The notes beneath the pieces are model-generated. The model saw only the letters and a list, made by a program, of their open reading frames with translations, did not search any database and had not been told where the DNA came from. A DNA stretch of 6,141 bases from an uncultured Oscillospiraceae bacterium (lineage in GTDB: Bacteria; Bacillota; Clostridia; Oscillospirales; Oscillospiraceae), in the NCBI GenBank assembly GCA_934668285.1, contig CAKUNB010000101.1:1-6141 (forward strand), in the 5' to 3' direction. The position numbers and the translations under genes are program-made. Below are positions 1 to 5,274 of this stretch, piece by piece. The first letter of the stretch is position 1; each line of letters opens with the position of its first letter.

Positions 1-477
1 CCCGACAACCCCGATCTTTACGACTTCATGAGCGGCATCAAGTATCTGAACTTTGTCGCCGACATTTTCGGTGTCAGCGCCGCCGACCGCAAGGCGCGTA
101 TCGCCAAATACGCCGGTCTGTTTGAGCTGACGGACGACCTCGGTCAGCCCATCGCGTCGTATTCGCACGGCATGAAGCAGAAGCTGGCCATCATCGCCGC
201 GTGGATGCACACGCCGAGGCTCGTTCTTATGGATGAACCGTTCGTCGGCCTCGACCCCAAGGCCTCGCACCTGCTCAAGGGCATGATGCGCGAGCTGTGT
301 GATCAGGGCGGCGCGATCTTCTTCTCTACGCACGTCCTCGAGGTCGCGGAAAAGCTCTGCGACAAGGTCGCCATCATCAAAAACGGCAAGCTCATCCGCT
401 CCGGCACGATGGACGAGGTCAAGGGCGACGACTCGCTGGAGGAGGTCTTCCTCGAGCTGGAGGATGCGCAATGCTGA
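1..477 (+). CDS. ABC-2 type exporter ATP-binding protein, 3' part (5' end outside window)
   Basis: ATPase subunit that would power the membrane permease encoded just downstream; substrate unknown. The frame is open from base 1, so the gene runs in from the left; 158 codons are visible. Counting from base 1: a variant ABC signature (SYSHGMKQK, residues 53-61, in place of LSGGQ, the form common in ABC-2 exporters), Walker B RLVLMDEP (73-80, catalytic Glu79), D-loop GLDP (83-86) and H-loop His111 in FFSTH. Walker A and the Q-loop must lie upstream of the window; the opening PDNPDLYDF matches the stretch that usually follows the Q-loop. The C-terminus ends normally with an acidic tail (SLEEVFLELED). 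The stop codon overlaps the start of the permease, implying translational coupling. The ATPase assignment is secure; drug, peptide or lipid export cannot be told apart from sequence. Confidence 0.96.
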   Translation, partial: PDNPDLYDFMSGIKYLNFVADIFGVSAADRKARIAKYAGLFELTDDLGQPIASYSHGMKQKLAIIAAWMHTPRLVLMDEPFVGLDPKASHLLKGMMRELCDQGGAIFFSTHVLEVAEKLCDKVAIIKNGKLIRSGTMDEVKGDDSLEEVFLELEDAQC

Positions 478-2069
478 GCCTCCTTGTCAAAAAGCAGCTT
501 GCCGAGATCTTCCGCAGCTACTTCTATAATCCGAAAAAGAACACCGCGCGCTCGCGCGGCTCCATCATCGCCATGCTGGCGCTGTTCGTGCTGCTGATGG
601 TCGGCATCGTGGGCGGAATGTTCGCCTTCCTCTCCGCAGTCATGTGCGATTCGCTCGTCTCCGCCGGACTGGGCTGGCTGTACTTCACGATTTTCTCCCT
701 GCTGGCGATCTTCCTCGGCACCTTCGGCAGCGTGTTCAATACCTATTCCGGCCTGTACCTGTCCAAGGACAACGACCTGCTGCTGTCCATGCCGATTCCG
801 GTGCGGTACATCATCACCGCGCGGCTGCTGGGCGTGTACCTGATGGGTCTGATGTACTCCGGCGTCGTCATCCTTCCGGCCATCATCGTCTACTGGATCG
901 TCGCGCCGTTTTCCGTCGGCGTGCTCGTCGGTTCGCTCCTGCTGGTGCTGCTGCTGTCCCTGTTTGTGCTGGTGCTCTCGTGCCTGCTCGGCTGGGTCGT
1001 GGCAAAAATCAGCCTGAAGCTGAAAAATAAGAGCTTCATTACCGTTATCGTTTCCCTCCTGTTCTTCGGCGCGTACTATTTCTTCTACTTCAAGGCGCAG
1101 AGGCTCCTGCAGAAGCTGATAGAAAACGCCGTATACTACGGCAGCGTCATCAGGGACGCGGCCTATCCGCTGTATCTGCTGGGCCGCGTGGCTGAGGGCG
1201 ACTGGCTGGCGATGCTGCTCGTCGGCGCGGTCGTGGCAGCGATCTTCGTGCTGACATGGCTGCTGCTCTCGCGCAGCTTCCTGAAAATTGCAACGGCGAC
1301 CGGCAAGGTCACTCGCGTCGCCTATAAGGAAGGCAAAACGCAGCTCCGCTCCCCTTCCCGTGCGCTGTTTACCAAGGAGCTTCGCCGCTTCACTGCCAGC
1401 CCGAACTATATGCTCAACTGCGGCCTCGGCACGCTGCTGCTGCCGGTCGCGGGTATCGCGCTGCTGTTCAAGGGCGGCGTGCTGACGCAGACGCTGGGTC
1501 TGGCCTTTGCCGCCCGCCCCGGCTCGTTCACGGCGCTGCTCTGCGCAATGATCTGCATGATCATCACAATGAACGACACGGCAGCGCCGTCGATCTCGTT
1601 GGAGGGCAAGGCGCTCTGGCAGCTGCAATCCCTGCCGGTTCGTCCGTGGCACGTCCTGCGGGCAAAGCTGGCCGTGCAGCTCTCGCTCACCATGCTGCCC
1701 GCGCTGTTTTGCAGCGTGTGCGCGGCGCTGGTCTGCCGCCTTCCGGCGGTCGATACCGTTCTGGTGCTGGTGGTGCCGCAGCTGTGTGCCCTGTTTCTGG
1801 CCTGCCTCGACCTCGCCATCGGTCTGAAAAAGCCGAATCTGAACTGGACCAGCGAGATCGTCCCCATCAAGCAGGGCTTCGGCGTGTTTCTCGCGCTGCT
1901 CTCCGGCTGGGCCTACGGCCTGCTCCTCGGCGGCGGCTATCTCCTTATCGGCTATAAGCTCGGCCTTCTCCCCTTCCTCGGCATTCTGGCCCTCCTGAGC
2001 GCCCTCTCCGCCGTCCTTCTCCTCCTCTGGCTCAACCGCAGCGGCACCAAGATCTTCTCCACCCTCTAA
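471..2069 (+). CDS. ABC-2 type exporter permease, large two-half membrane protein
   Basis: Membrane partner of the ATPase just upstream. The 532 residues hold about 12 hydrophobic segments (roughly 32-58, 62-86, 118-144, 148-180, 188-206, 243-267, 316-334, 340-367, 398-422, 427-451, 467-494, 496-520). That is about twice the six spans of a usual ABC-2 permease. Two similar stretches, LLLSMPIPVRYIITARLLG (103-121) and LQSLPVRPWHVLRAKLA (385-401), stand in equivalent places before a helix in each half, suggesting internal duplication with two ATPase-contacting cytoplasmic helices. The start at 471 is supported by GGAGG (459-463) seven bases upstream and by the 7-base overlap with the ATPase gene, typical of a coupled pair. 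A hairpin terminator begins 8 bases after the stop. Family-level call is confident; substrate unknown. An antisense open frame covers most of the gene but is a codon-bias shadow. Confidence 0.93.
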   Translation: MLSLLVKKQLAEIFRSYFYNPKKNTARSRGSIIAMLALFVLLMVGIVGGMFAFLSAVMCDSLVSAGLGWLYFTIFSLLAIFLGTFGSVFNTYSGLYLSKDNDLLLSMPIPVRYIITARLLGVYLMGLMYSGVVILPAIIVYWIVAPFSVGVLVGSLLLVLLLSLFVLVLSCLLGWVVAKISLKLKNKSFITVIVSLLFFGAYYFFYFKAQRLLQKLIENAVYYGSVIRDAAYPLYLLGRVAEGDWLAMLLVGAVVAAIFVLTWLLLSRSFLKIATATGKVTRVAYKEGKTQLRSPSRALFTKELRRFTASPNYMLNCGLGTLLLPVAGIALLFKGGVLTQTLGLAFAARPGSFTALLCAMICMIITMNDTAAPSISLEGKALWQLQSLPVRPWHVLRAKLAVQLSLTMLPALFCSVCAALVCRLPAVDTVLVLVVPQLCALFLACLDLAIGLKKPNLNWTSEIVPIKQGFGVFLALLSGWAYGLLLGGGYLLIGYKLGLLPFLGILALLSALSAVLLLLWLNRSGTKIFSTL

Positions 2070-2076
2070 CCCACAC

Positions 2077-2112
2077 AAAAGCCCCTCCGCTATTGAAGGC
2101 GGAGGGGCTTTT
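2077..2112 (+). terminator. Intrinsic terminator hairpin after the ABC exporter genes (copy 1 of a 36-base repeat)
   Basis: Perfect 10-bp GC-rich stem GCCCCTCCGC (2081-2090) / GCGGAGGGGC (2099-2108) with loop TATTGAAG, extended by AAAA/TTTT to 14 bp. It starts 8 bases after the permease stop and ends in four T on the + strand. The A-run on the left gives four T on the other strand as well, so it may act in both directions. The 36 bases recur exactly at 2345-2380. Confidence 0.9.
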
Positions 2113-2136
2113 AAACGTGTCAGGAAGCTACTTCTC

Positions 2137-2321
2137 TTGTCATTGCGATGTCGCAGCTGTTGGCGGCTCTGCCGCCTTACAGATGCGGGCACTCCGCTTG
2201 CCGGTCGGAGCAAAGCGACGTGGCAATCTCGTGCAGACAGTTGCGAATTCGCCGAAATCTATTGGAAAATCAAAATAATTCTGCGAGATTGCCACGGCCG
2301 CAAGCGGCCTCGCAATGACAA
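2137..2321. repeat. Non-coding element with nested inverted repeats (MITE-like or REP-like)
   Basis: The ends are a perfect 12-base inverted repeat, TTGTCATTGCGA (2137-2148) and TCGCAATGACAA (2310-2321). Inside is a second perfect 13-base inverted repeat, CGTGGCAATCTCG (2219-2231) and CGAGATTGCCACG (2284-2296). The arms differ in length: 70 bases separate outer and inner repeat on the left, 13 on the right. Each arm has its own hairpins: GGCGGC/GCCGCC at 2162-2176 and CTCCG/CGGAG at 2192-2210 on the left, GGCCGC/GCGGCC at 2296-2309 on the right. The centre (2232-2283) is AT-richer and includes the palindrome GCGAATTCGC (2243-2252). There is no credible coding frame or transposase, and no clear short target duplication directly at the ends. 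TCATTGCGA...GTGGCAATCTC resembles a motif I associate with dispersed intergenic repeats in bacterial genomes, but I could not check its copy number. Confidence 0.75.
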
Positions 2322-2344
2322 ATTCGGACTTTTTTGGCAGGCTG

Positions 2345-2383
2345 AAAAGCCCCTCCGCTATTGAAGGCGGAGGGGCTTTTTTT
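2345..2383. terminator. Intrinsic terminator hairpin after the deacetylase gene, likely bidirectional (copy 2 of the 36-base repeat)
   Basis: Same hairpin as copy 1: stem GCCCCTCCGC (2349-2358) / GCGGAGGGGC (2367-2376), loop TATTGAAG, bases 2345-2380 identical to 2077-2112. It abuts the deacetylase stop codon (TAA at 2384-2382, read on the - strand) and would end the der-plsY-gpsA-gtrA-pdaA transcript with four T. In the + direction it is followed by seven T (2377-2383), a better tail, so it can also stop read-through from the exporter genes. Confidence 0.88.
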
Positions 2384-3173
2384 AGGCTTCGGCGAAGAGG
2401 GTGGTTAGGGGGGCGAAGTGGTATCCTAGGGATTCCCAGCGGGTCAGGAGGTCGTCCAGGATGGCGGCGTTGGTTTTGGAGGTGCTGTGGAGCAGGACGA
2501 CTGCGCCGTTGTGGATGCGGGGAATGAGCTTGGAGAATGCCTGCTCCGAGGTCGGCTGCTTGTCGTTCAGCCAATCGACGTAGGCAAGGCTCCAGAAGAC
2601 GGTATGATAGCCCAGCTGCTGCGCCATCTTGAGGTTTTCTTCGGAGTAAACGCCCTGCGGCGGGCGATAGAATTTCTGCATCGTCCGCCCCGTCGCTTCG
2701 GTGTAGAGCGCCTCCAGATCCTCCAGCTCCCTGCGGAAGCTGTCCATGTCGCTGATTTTTGACATGTCATAATGATGATAGGTATGATTGCCGACGATAT
2801 GCCCCTCGTCGACCATGCGCCGCACCAAGTCTGGGTTCTGCTCGATATAGTTGCCCACGAGAAAGAACGCAGCGCTGACGCCGTGCTTTTTCAGCACGTC
2901 CAGAATCTGCGCCGTGCAGCCGTTTTCGTAGCCGGAGTCAAAGGTCAGGTAGATGACCTTCTGCGACGTGTCGCCTAAGTATGCTGCGCCGTATTCCCGC
3001 AGCGCGTCGCTTGATGCGTTGCCGATGGGCGGCTCGCCCTCGGTCTGAAAGCTCAGACCCCACGAGCCGGTCGGGAGCGCGCGCGCCTGCTTTCCGGCGG
3101 CCACGCCGATCAAAACTGCCAATGCCAACAGAACCGTCAGCATTGGCAGATTGCGCCGTAAGAGTTTCCGCAT
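2382..3173 (-). CDS. pdaA: PdaA-like polysaccharide deacetylase (carbohydrate esterase family 4)
   Basis: Likely removes the N-acetyl group from muramic acid in peptidoglycan. In Bacillus PdaA this leads to muramic-delta-lactam in spore cortex. The 263 residues have a basic N-terminus and one hydrophobic segment (about 9-27, signal peptide or anchor), then the catalytic domain: YLTFDSGYENG (75-85, Asp79), NHTYHH (129-134, metal-binding His130 and His134), RPPQG (170-174), and LLHSTSKTNA (227-236, His229). WGLSF, GYENG and VFWSLAYVDW are characteristic of the PdaA subgroup rather than general chitin or xylan deacetylases. The usual second Asp of TFDD is Ser80; Bacillus PdaA also deviates here (Asn). 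The start at 3173 is preferred because GAGGTGAGG lies just upstream; an in-frame longer start at 3278 would add 35 basic residues overlapping the preceding gene. It is the last gene of the operon. Exact substrate is inferred. Confidence 0.9.
   Translation of the reverse strand: MRKLLRRNLPMLTVLLALAVLIGVAAGKQARALPTGSWGLSFQTEGEPPIGNASSDALREYGAAYLGDTSQKVIYLTFDSGYENGCTAQILDVLKKHGVSAAFFLVGNYIEQNPDLVRRMVDEGHIVGNHTYHHYDMSKISDMDSFRRELEDLEALYTEATGRTMQKFYRPPQGVYSEENLKMAQQLGYHTVFWSLAYVDWLNDKQPTSEQAFSKLIPRIHNGAVVLLHSTSKTNAAILDDLLTRWESLGYHFAPLTTLFAEA
3116..3149 (-). other. Long hairpin inside the 5' coding region of the deacetylase
   Basis: Read on the - strand, CTGCCAATGC (3149-3140) and GCATTGGCAG (3125-3116) form a perfect 10-bp stem. 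The 14-base loop can continue pairing with G-U wobbles to about 15 bp, leaving a 4-base loop. It begins 24 bases into the coding sequence and is followed by TTTTG, so it superficially resembles an attenuator. It encodes the signal or anchor segment. Pairing is seen; any function is inference and it may be chance. Confidence 0.45.
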
Positions 3174-3176
3174 TGT

Positions 3177-3185
3177 CCTCACCTC
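3177..3185 (-). promoter_or_regulatory. Ribosome binding site that fixes the deacetylase start
   Basis: The - strand reads GAGGTGAGG followed by ACA and then ATG (3173-3171). GAGGTGA ends five bases before the start codon. This supports the 263-residue form over the longer upstream start and matches the GAGGTGA used by the neighbouring GtrA-family gene. Confidence 0.85.
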
Positions 3186-3213
3186 GGTGAAGCTTATGCG
3201 GCTCGTCCGGCCG

Positions 3214-3642
3214 TTATGTTTTGGTTTTTTCCTTCTGCGCGCGCTCGTTCGTGTCCAGCGACGAGCGGAAGACGACAAAGCGGTCGTAAAGGAATTCCAG
3301 CACGAAATTCGACACCATATTGATGCCCTCGACGAGGTAGGAATTCCAATGCAGATCGCCGGTCAGCCATGCCGTCAGCCACGCCGAGGCGGGCGTGAAC
3401 ACGGCGTAAAACAGCGCCACCAGCAGCATCGCCTTCGGGATATTGCTGGCCGACTGGAAGGTATAGCGCCGGTTGAGCGTGAAATTCCAGAGCACGGACA
3501 GAATCAGCGCAATCAGGTGGCTGACCGTCGCGCTAAGGTGCAGCAGCTCCTGACAGAGCGTGAAGCTCAGCGCCTGAATGACGCCCGCCGAGATGGAAAA
3601 CAGCAGAAATTTGATGCTGCGCAGCAGCTCCTTTCGTTTCAC
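3214..3642 (-). CDS. GtrA-family small membrane protein
   Basis: A 142-residue protein with about four membrane spans (roughly 10-30, 38-53, 69-92, 103-121) and a charged C-terminal tail rich in Lys, Glu and Arg. WNFTLNRRYTF (52-62) after the second span, and the closing NFVLEFLYDRFVVF, are the hallmark motifs of the GtrA family. Known members are thought to help flip undecaprenyl-phosphate-linked sugars across the membrane for glycosylation of O-antigen or cell-wall polymers. No glycosyltransferase partner is visible in the window, so the substrate is open. The start codon is GTG (3642-3640), chosen because GAGGTGA lies four bases upstream and overlaps the gpsA stop. It sits 4 bases after gpsA and 40 bases before the deacetylase start, consistent with cotranscription. 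Family call is good; role is inference. Confidence 0.88.
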   Translation of the reverse strand: MKRKELLRSIKFLLFSISAGVIQALSFTLCQELLHLSATVSHLIALILSVLWNFTLNRRYTFQSASNIPKAMLLVALFYAVFTPASAWLTAWLTGDLHWNSYLVEGINMVSNFVLEFLYDRFVVFRSSLDTNERAQKEKTKT

Positions 3643-3646
3643 GCGC

Positions 3647-3653
3647 TCACCTC
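3647..3653 (-). promoter_or_regulatory. Ribosome binding site of the GtrA-family gene, containing the gpsA stop codon
   Basis: The - strand reads GAGGTGA, GCGC, then GTG. The last three bases of the binding site (TGA, 3649-3647) are the stop codon of gpsA. Ribosomes finishing gpsA would sit on the initiation site of the next gene, which suggests coupled translation and supports the GTG start. Confidence 0.8.
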
Positions 3654-4648
3654 GCCCAGTCGGCGTCCTCGATCTCCGAGGTTTTCTGGCGGCCCATCAG
3701 CCGTCTGAGCGCGGACGAAGCCGGTTCTCCGTTGTATAACAGGTCGTAGGCCATCTCCGTGATCGGCATTTCCACGCCGTGCTGCTTTGCAAGGCGATAG
3801 GCCGAGTGCGTCGCGTAATAGCCCTCAACGACCGCGCCGATCTGGCGCATGGCCTCCTGCGGCTCCACGCCCTTACCGATCAGAATACCGGCGCGGCGGT
3901 TGCGCGAGTGCATCGACGTGCAGGTGACGATCAGGTCGCCCACACCGGCAAGACCCGCAAAGGTCTCGCGCTTCGCGCCCATCGCCAAGCCCAGCCGCGC
4001 GACCTCGGCAAGGCCGCGCGTCATCAGAAGCGCCTTGGTGTTGTCGCCGTAGCCCATGCCGTCGCAGATGCCCGCGCAGAGGGCGATGACGTTCTTATGC
4101 GCCGCGCCCAGCTCCACGCCGATGATATCCGGACAGGTATACACGCGCAGGCAGTCGCTCATGAAGGCGCTCTGCACCCGCTCGGCCAGCGCCTTATCCT
4201 CGCTGGCGGCGACCACACCGGTCGGCAGGCCGCGGCTGACCTCCTCGGCATGGGAGGGGCCGGAGAAGGCGACGACCGGCTTGCCGGTCTCCTGCGTGAT
4301 GATCTGGCTCATGCGGCAGCCTGTGCCGTCCTCGATGCCCTTCGTGACCGAGACGATGAGCGCATCGTCCCGCAAATGCGGCGCGAAGGCCTTCGCTGTC
4401 GCGCGCACCGCGAAGGACGGTGTGGCGAAAACGACCATTTCCGCGTCCTTCGCCGCGTCCGCGCGGTTCGTCAGGCGAAGCCCCGGCGGGAGCGTAACGC
4501 CCGCCAGCAGCGGATTGACGCGCGTCGTTTCCAGCACCTCGCGCTCGGCTTCGTGATAAGACCACAAAACAACGTCGTGGCCGTTTGCCAGCAGGCGCAG
4601 CGACAGGGCCGTGCCCCAGCCGCCGCTTCCGACAACCAGAACCTTCAT
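3647..4648 (-). CDS. gpsA: NAD(P)H-dependent glycerol-3-phosphate dehydrogenase
   Basis: Cytosolic enzyme that reduces dihydroxyacetone phosphate to sn-glycerol-3-phosphate, the backbone for phospholipids and the acceptor used by PlsY, encoded just upstream. The 333 residues match the usual family length. An N-terminal Rossmann nucleotide-binding motif GSGGWGTAL (7-15) is followed by VSVTKGIE (99-106), AFSGPSHAEEV (127-137), the catalytic-lysine region ELGAAHKNV (179-187, Lys185), GDNTKALLMTRGLAE (201-215), FAGLAGVGDLIVTCTS (230-245) and RNRRAG (249-254), all in family order. The start is ATG at 4648, with GAGGAGG (4662-4656) seven bases upstream; the ATG overlaps the plsY stop as ATGA. All active-site motifs are intact. 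The call is nearly certain; choice of NADH or NADPH is not visible from sequence. Confidence 0.98.
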   Translation of the reverse strand: MKVLVVGSGGWGTALSLRLLANGHDVVLWSYHEAEREVLETTRVNPLLAGVTLPPGLRLTNRADAAKDAEMVVFATPSFAVRATAKAFAPHLRDDALIVSVTKGIEDGTGCRMSQIITQETGKPVVAFSGPSHAEEVSRGLPTGVVAASEDKALAERVQSAFMSDCLRVYTCPDIIGVELGAAHKNVIALCAGICDGMGYGDNTKALLMTRGLAEVARLGLAMGAKRETFAGLAGVGDLIVTCTSMHSRNRRAGILIGKGVEPQEAMRQIGAVVEGYYATHSAYRLAKQHGVEMPITEMAYDLLYNGEPASSALRRLMGRQKTSEIEDADWAR

Positions 4649-5274
4649 TTTGCTTCCTCCTCATTCTTCGCTCGGTGGAAGTGCGTTCTGCGCTCCGTGC
4701 CCTTCACCAGACGGACAATGTTGCTCCGGTGCATGAAGATCGCCAACGCGGCCATGGCAACGCCGAGGCTCCAGACCTGCGGCTCACCCGCATGGAACAC
4801 CACGAACAGCACGCCCATCGCCAGCATGCCGGTAATCGATGCAAGGGAGACGTAGCGGGTCGCAAAAAATACGATCAAAAACAGCGGGAACGCAATCACA
4901 AAAATCCGCCAGTCCGTGATCAGCGCCACAACACCGGCGCAGGCGATGCCCTTGCCGCCGTGGAAGCCGAAAAATACGGGGAAAATATGCCCGACCTGCA
5001 CGGCAAAGCCCGCCAGCACCTTGGCAAACGTCTTGTCCTGCGGCAGAATCAGCGTCGCAATCAGGCAGGCCGCCACGGTCTTGCCAACGTCGATCAGCAG
5101 CACCAGCAGCGTCGCCGCGCCGCCGTAGCTGCGCAGAAAGTTCGTCAGGCCCGCGTTGCCGCTGCCCTTGGAGCGCACGTCCTCGTGCATTTTCGCGCGG
5201 GAGATCAGAATTGCTCCGTTCCAGCCGCCGAAAAACCAGCCGAGCACTACGCAGGCGATGATTCGCAATGTCAT
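4645..5274 (-). CDS. plsY: Acyl-phosphate:glycerol-3-phosphate acyltransferase PlsY
   Basis: Integral membrane enzyme that transfers an acyl chain from acyl-phosphate to position 1 of glycerol-3-phosphate, giving lysophosphatidic acid, the first committed step of phospholipid synthesis in most Gram-positive bacteria. The 209 residues are close to the usual length of about 200. All three conserved loops are present: SKGSGNAGLTN (35-45), GHIFPVFFGFHGGKG (95-109) and RSNIVRLVKGTE (183-194). Several membrane spans separate them. The first span reads GGWNGA where many members have GSIPxG, a tolerated variation. The tail (195-209) is hydrophilic. The ATG at 5274 overlaps the der stop as ATGA, and AAGGA and GAGG lie just upstream within der. 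gpsA, which follows with a 4-base overlap, supplies its substrate. Identification is very confident. Confidence 0.98.
   Translation of the reverse strand: MTLRIIACVVLGWFFGGWNGAILISRAKMHEDVRSKGSGNAGLTNFLRSYGGAATLLVLLIDVGKTVAACLIATLILPQDKTFAKVLAGFAVQVGHIFPVFFGFHGGKGIACAGVVALITDWRIFVIAFPLFLIVFFATRYVSLASITGMLAMGVLFVVFHAGEPQVWSLGVAMAALAIFMHRSNIVRLVKGTERRTHFHRAKNEEEAK
4656..4662 (-). promoter_or_regulatory. Strong ribosome binding site of gpsA inside the plsY 3' end
   Basis: GAGGAGG on the - strand, seven bases before the gpsA ATG. The same bases encode part of the Glu-rich PlsY tail (NEEEAK), so that acidic tail may be partly shaped by the need to keep this site. Confidence 0.8.

Larger units (their letters stand above)
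2070..2381. other. Gene-free spacer between convergent operons
   Basis: This 312-base stretch lies between the stop of the permease (+) and the stop of the deacetylase (-). It holds terminator copy 1, a 24-base spacer (2113-2136), the inverted-repeat element, a 23-base spacer (2322-2344) and terminator copy 2. Short open frames exist on both strands, but none has a convincing ribosome binding site or a recognisable product; they simply translate the repeats. No promoter is needed here, since both flanking transcripts end in this region. Confidence 0.85.

Noticed and set aside
303..2213. A 636-codon open frame on the - strand antisense to the exporter genes
   Set aside because: It mirrors the permease: Leu codons CTG/CTC read backwards give Gln/Glu (CAG/GAG), explaining its Gln, Glu, His and Arg-rich, low-complexity product. 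It starts inside the intergenic repeat and has no recognisable domain, whereas the + strand frames have clear family motifs.
2093..2278. Small open frame (61 codons, +) across the repeat element
   Set aside because: It starts inside the terminator hairpin and only translates repeat sequence; no ribosome binding site or codon pattern like that of the real genes.
2077..2380. CRISPR array
   Set aside because: Only two copies of the 36-base repeat, 232 bases apart, each a terminator hairpin; no regular spacer series and no cas genes.
3042..3059. 7-bp hairpin GGTCTGA/TCAGACC in the deacetylase coding region
   Set aside because: Several stems of this size are expected by chance in 6 kb, and it is followed by no T-run.
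3186..3215. Possible sporulation sigma-factor promoter before the deacetylase (ACATA then CATAAGC on the - strand)
   Set aside because: The -10-like match is poor, and transcription would start almost on the ribosome binding site; not strong enough to annotate.
3174..3278. Longer N-terminus for the deacetylase starting at 3278
   Set aside because: The extra 35 residues are strongly basic, overlap the end of the GtrA-family gene, and would bury the signal or anchor segment; the ATG at 3173 has an excellent ribosome binding site.
3779..4855. A 358-codon + strand open frame over gpsA and plsY
   Set aside because: Antisense shadow of well-supported gpsA and plsY; rich in Arg, Ala, His and Gln with no domain, a result of high GC at third codon positions.
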